Position numbers and translations under genes: made by a program
Notes under the pieces: generated by a model
Database searches by the model: none
What the model was told of the DNA's origin: nothing
Seen by the model: the letters and a program-made list of their open reading frames with translations, nothing else
Part shown: positions 5,809 through 6,345 of the stretch, piece by piece
Numbering within the stretch: position 1 is the stretch's first letter
How the letters are laid out: each line of letters begins with the position of its first letter
Assembly (NCBI GenBank): GCA_902766575.1
Contig: CACXED010000067.1
Location: forward strand, 1 to 6,345
Length of the DNA stretch: 6,345 nt
Source of the DNA: an uncultured Ruminococcus sp.
GTDB lineage: Bacteria; Bacillota; Clostridia; Oscillospirales; CAG-272
Reading direction: 5' to 3'

Positions 5809-6345
5809 TTATCTGCCGAAATACAGCTTATAGAAATCGTCGCTTCTGCGGCTCATCGACGAGAGCAGCTCGCCGGCTCCCTCGCAGCCTAAGATATACT
5901 CGCGCATCAGCTCGCCCTCCGGACGGCAGAGCTCCCGCGTCCTCGGAAAGTAGTTCTCACAGAGGAATCTCGCGTAGGCGTAGAGCCGGTAATGTCCGTG
6001 AACCGTGTAGTTCGACGAGTCCTCATAGACCTCGACGGCGCAGGAGTTGCCGGCGCGTATCGCGTCGAGTATGTCGCGCGGCTCGCGCGATTTTGCAAAG
6101 ACTATCGAATACTTCCGGTCGAACCAGCCCGAGTTGATCGTGCCGTGGGAATCCGACGCTCCGAGCAGCGGTATCGCGAGCCGTTTTCCGCGGCGCTCGA
6201 GGTATTCCTCGCGCAGCTCGTAGTAGAACTCGGTCTGATAGTTGTTCTCGTGCGCGCTCTGACCGCCGATAAGCTCAAAGGCGTCGAAAACGTCGTTCAT
6301 CAGAAGCTCATAGGTCATCTCGTTCGGGACGTTGTACATATCCCA
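5809..6345 (-). CDS. Probable PHP-domain phosphoesterase, C-terminal part (5' end beyond window)
   Basis: The frame is open to the right edge: two codons (Trp-Asp) precede the first Met at 6339, so the gene almost certainly starts outside. The visible 178 residues contain FDAFELIGG, a charged helix, then IPLLGASDSHG (about 59-68) followed by an alpha/beta stretch and a predicted helix (REPRDILDAIRAGNSCAVEV). The GxSDsHG motif late in the domain is typical of PHP metal-dependent phosphoesterases, where Asp and His bind catalytic metals. The remaining metal ligands would lie in the missing part, so substrate and activity cannot be judged. The last 70 residues are aromatic- and Arg-rich and were not recognised. 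It is convergent with the zinc-ribbon gene, 20 nt beyond that gene's terminator T-run. Confidence 0.68.
   Translation of the reverse strand, partial: WDMYNVPNEMTYELLMNDVFDAFELIGGQSAHENNYQTEFYYELREEYLERRGKRLAIPLLGASDSHGTINSGWFDRKYSIVFAKSREPRDILDAIRAGNSCAVEVYEDSSNYTVHGHYRLYAYARFLCENYFPRTRELCRPEGELMREYILGCEGAGELLSSMSRRSDDFYKLYFGR

Noticed and set aside
5232..6137. Plus-strand open frame running through the zinc-ribbon gene, its terminator and the PHP-like gene
   Set aside because: It crosses a strong terminator, is extremely Arg-rich and overlaps two convincing genes in other frames.
1..6345. CRISPR array, mobile element or attachment site
   Set aside because: I found no spaced direct repeats, transposase or integrase motifs, tRNA ends or terminal inverted repeats; coding is dense and compositionally even.

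Overview
The window looks like a chromosomal segment from a moderately GC-rich anaerobic Firmicute, most likely class Clostridia. This rests on GGAGG ribosome binding sites, sigma-A promoters close to consensus, an OmpR/PhoB-type regulator followed by a PDC/HAMP/PAS sensor kinase, a DUF3810 protein, and a zinc-ribbon/multi-pass membrane protein. No tRNA, rRNA, CRISPR array, insertion sequence or phage gene is visible. The assignment below class level is inference.

Layout. Positions 1-4977 hold five minus-strand genes in one tightly packed unit. In transcription order they are an RluA-family pseudouridine synthase (4977-4057), a DUF3810 membrane protein with an HExxH zinc-protease motif (4027-2906), a membrane-anchored polysaccharide-deacetylase-like protein (2909-1686), a response regulator (1667-954) and a sensor histidine kinase (950 to beyond the left edge, kinase domain not included). 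Gaps are 29, -4, 18 and 3 nt. A minus-strand promoter (TTGATA, 17 nt, TGg-TATAAT; 5050-5022) sits directly upstream of the first gene. I see no terminator inside the unit, so it is probably one operon.

The region 4978-5214 is a divergent control region. Besides the minus promoter it carries a very strong plus promoter (TTGACA, 18 nt, TGa-TATAAT; 5112-5141) and a leader hairpin. The plus promoter drives a 176-residue protein with a four-cysteine zinc ribbon and a Tic20/DUF4870-like membrane domain (5215-5745). A clear intrinsic terminator follows at 5750-5789. A convergent minus-strand gene (6345-5809) enters from the right edge; it is the C-terminal part of a probable PHP-domain phosphoesterase.

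How it may work together. The operon couples a two-component system to two envelope proteins: a membrane metalloprotease candidate and an extracytoplasmic deacetylase-fold protein. The deacetylase-fold protein has lost the Asp-Asp of motif 1 and the His of motif 5 but keeps motif 2 and the motif 3 Arg, so it looks like a pseudoenzyme. A working idea, not shown by the sequence, is that the protease and pseudo-deacetylase sense or tune the cell-wall signal that the kinase/regulator pair reads. Ribosome-binding-site spacing (GGAGG exactly 7 nt before the start in four genes) moves three start codons inward from the longest open frames.
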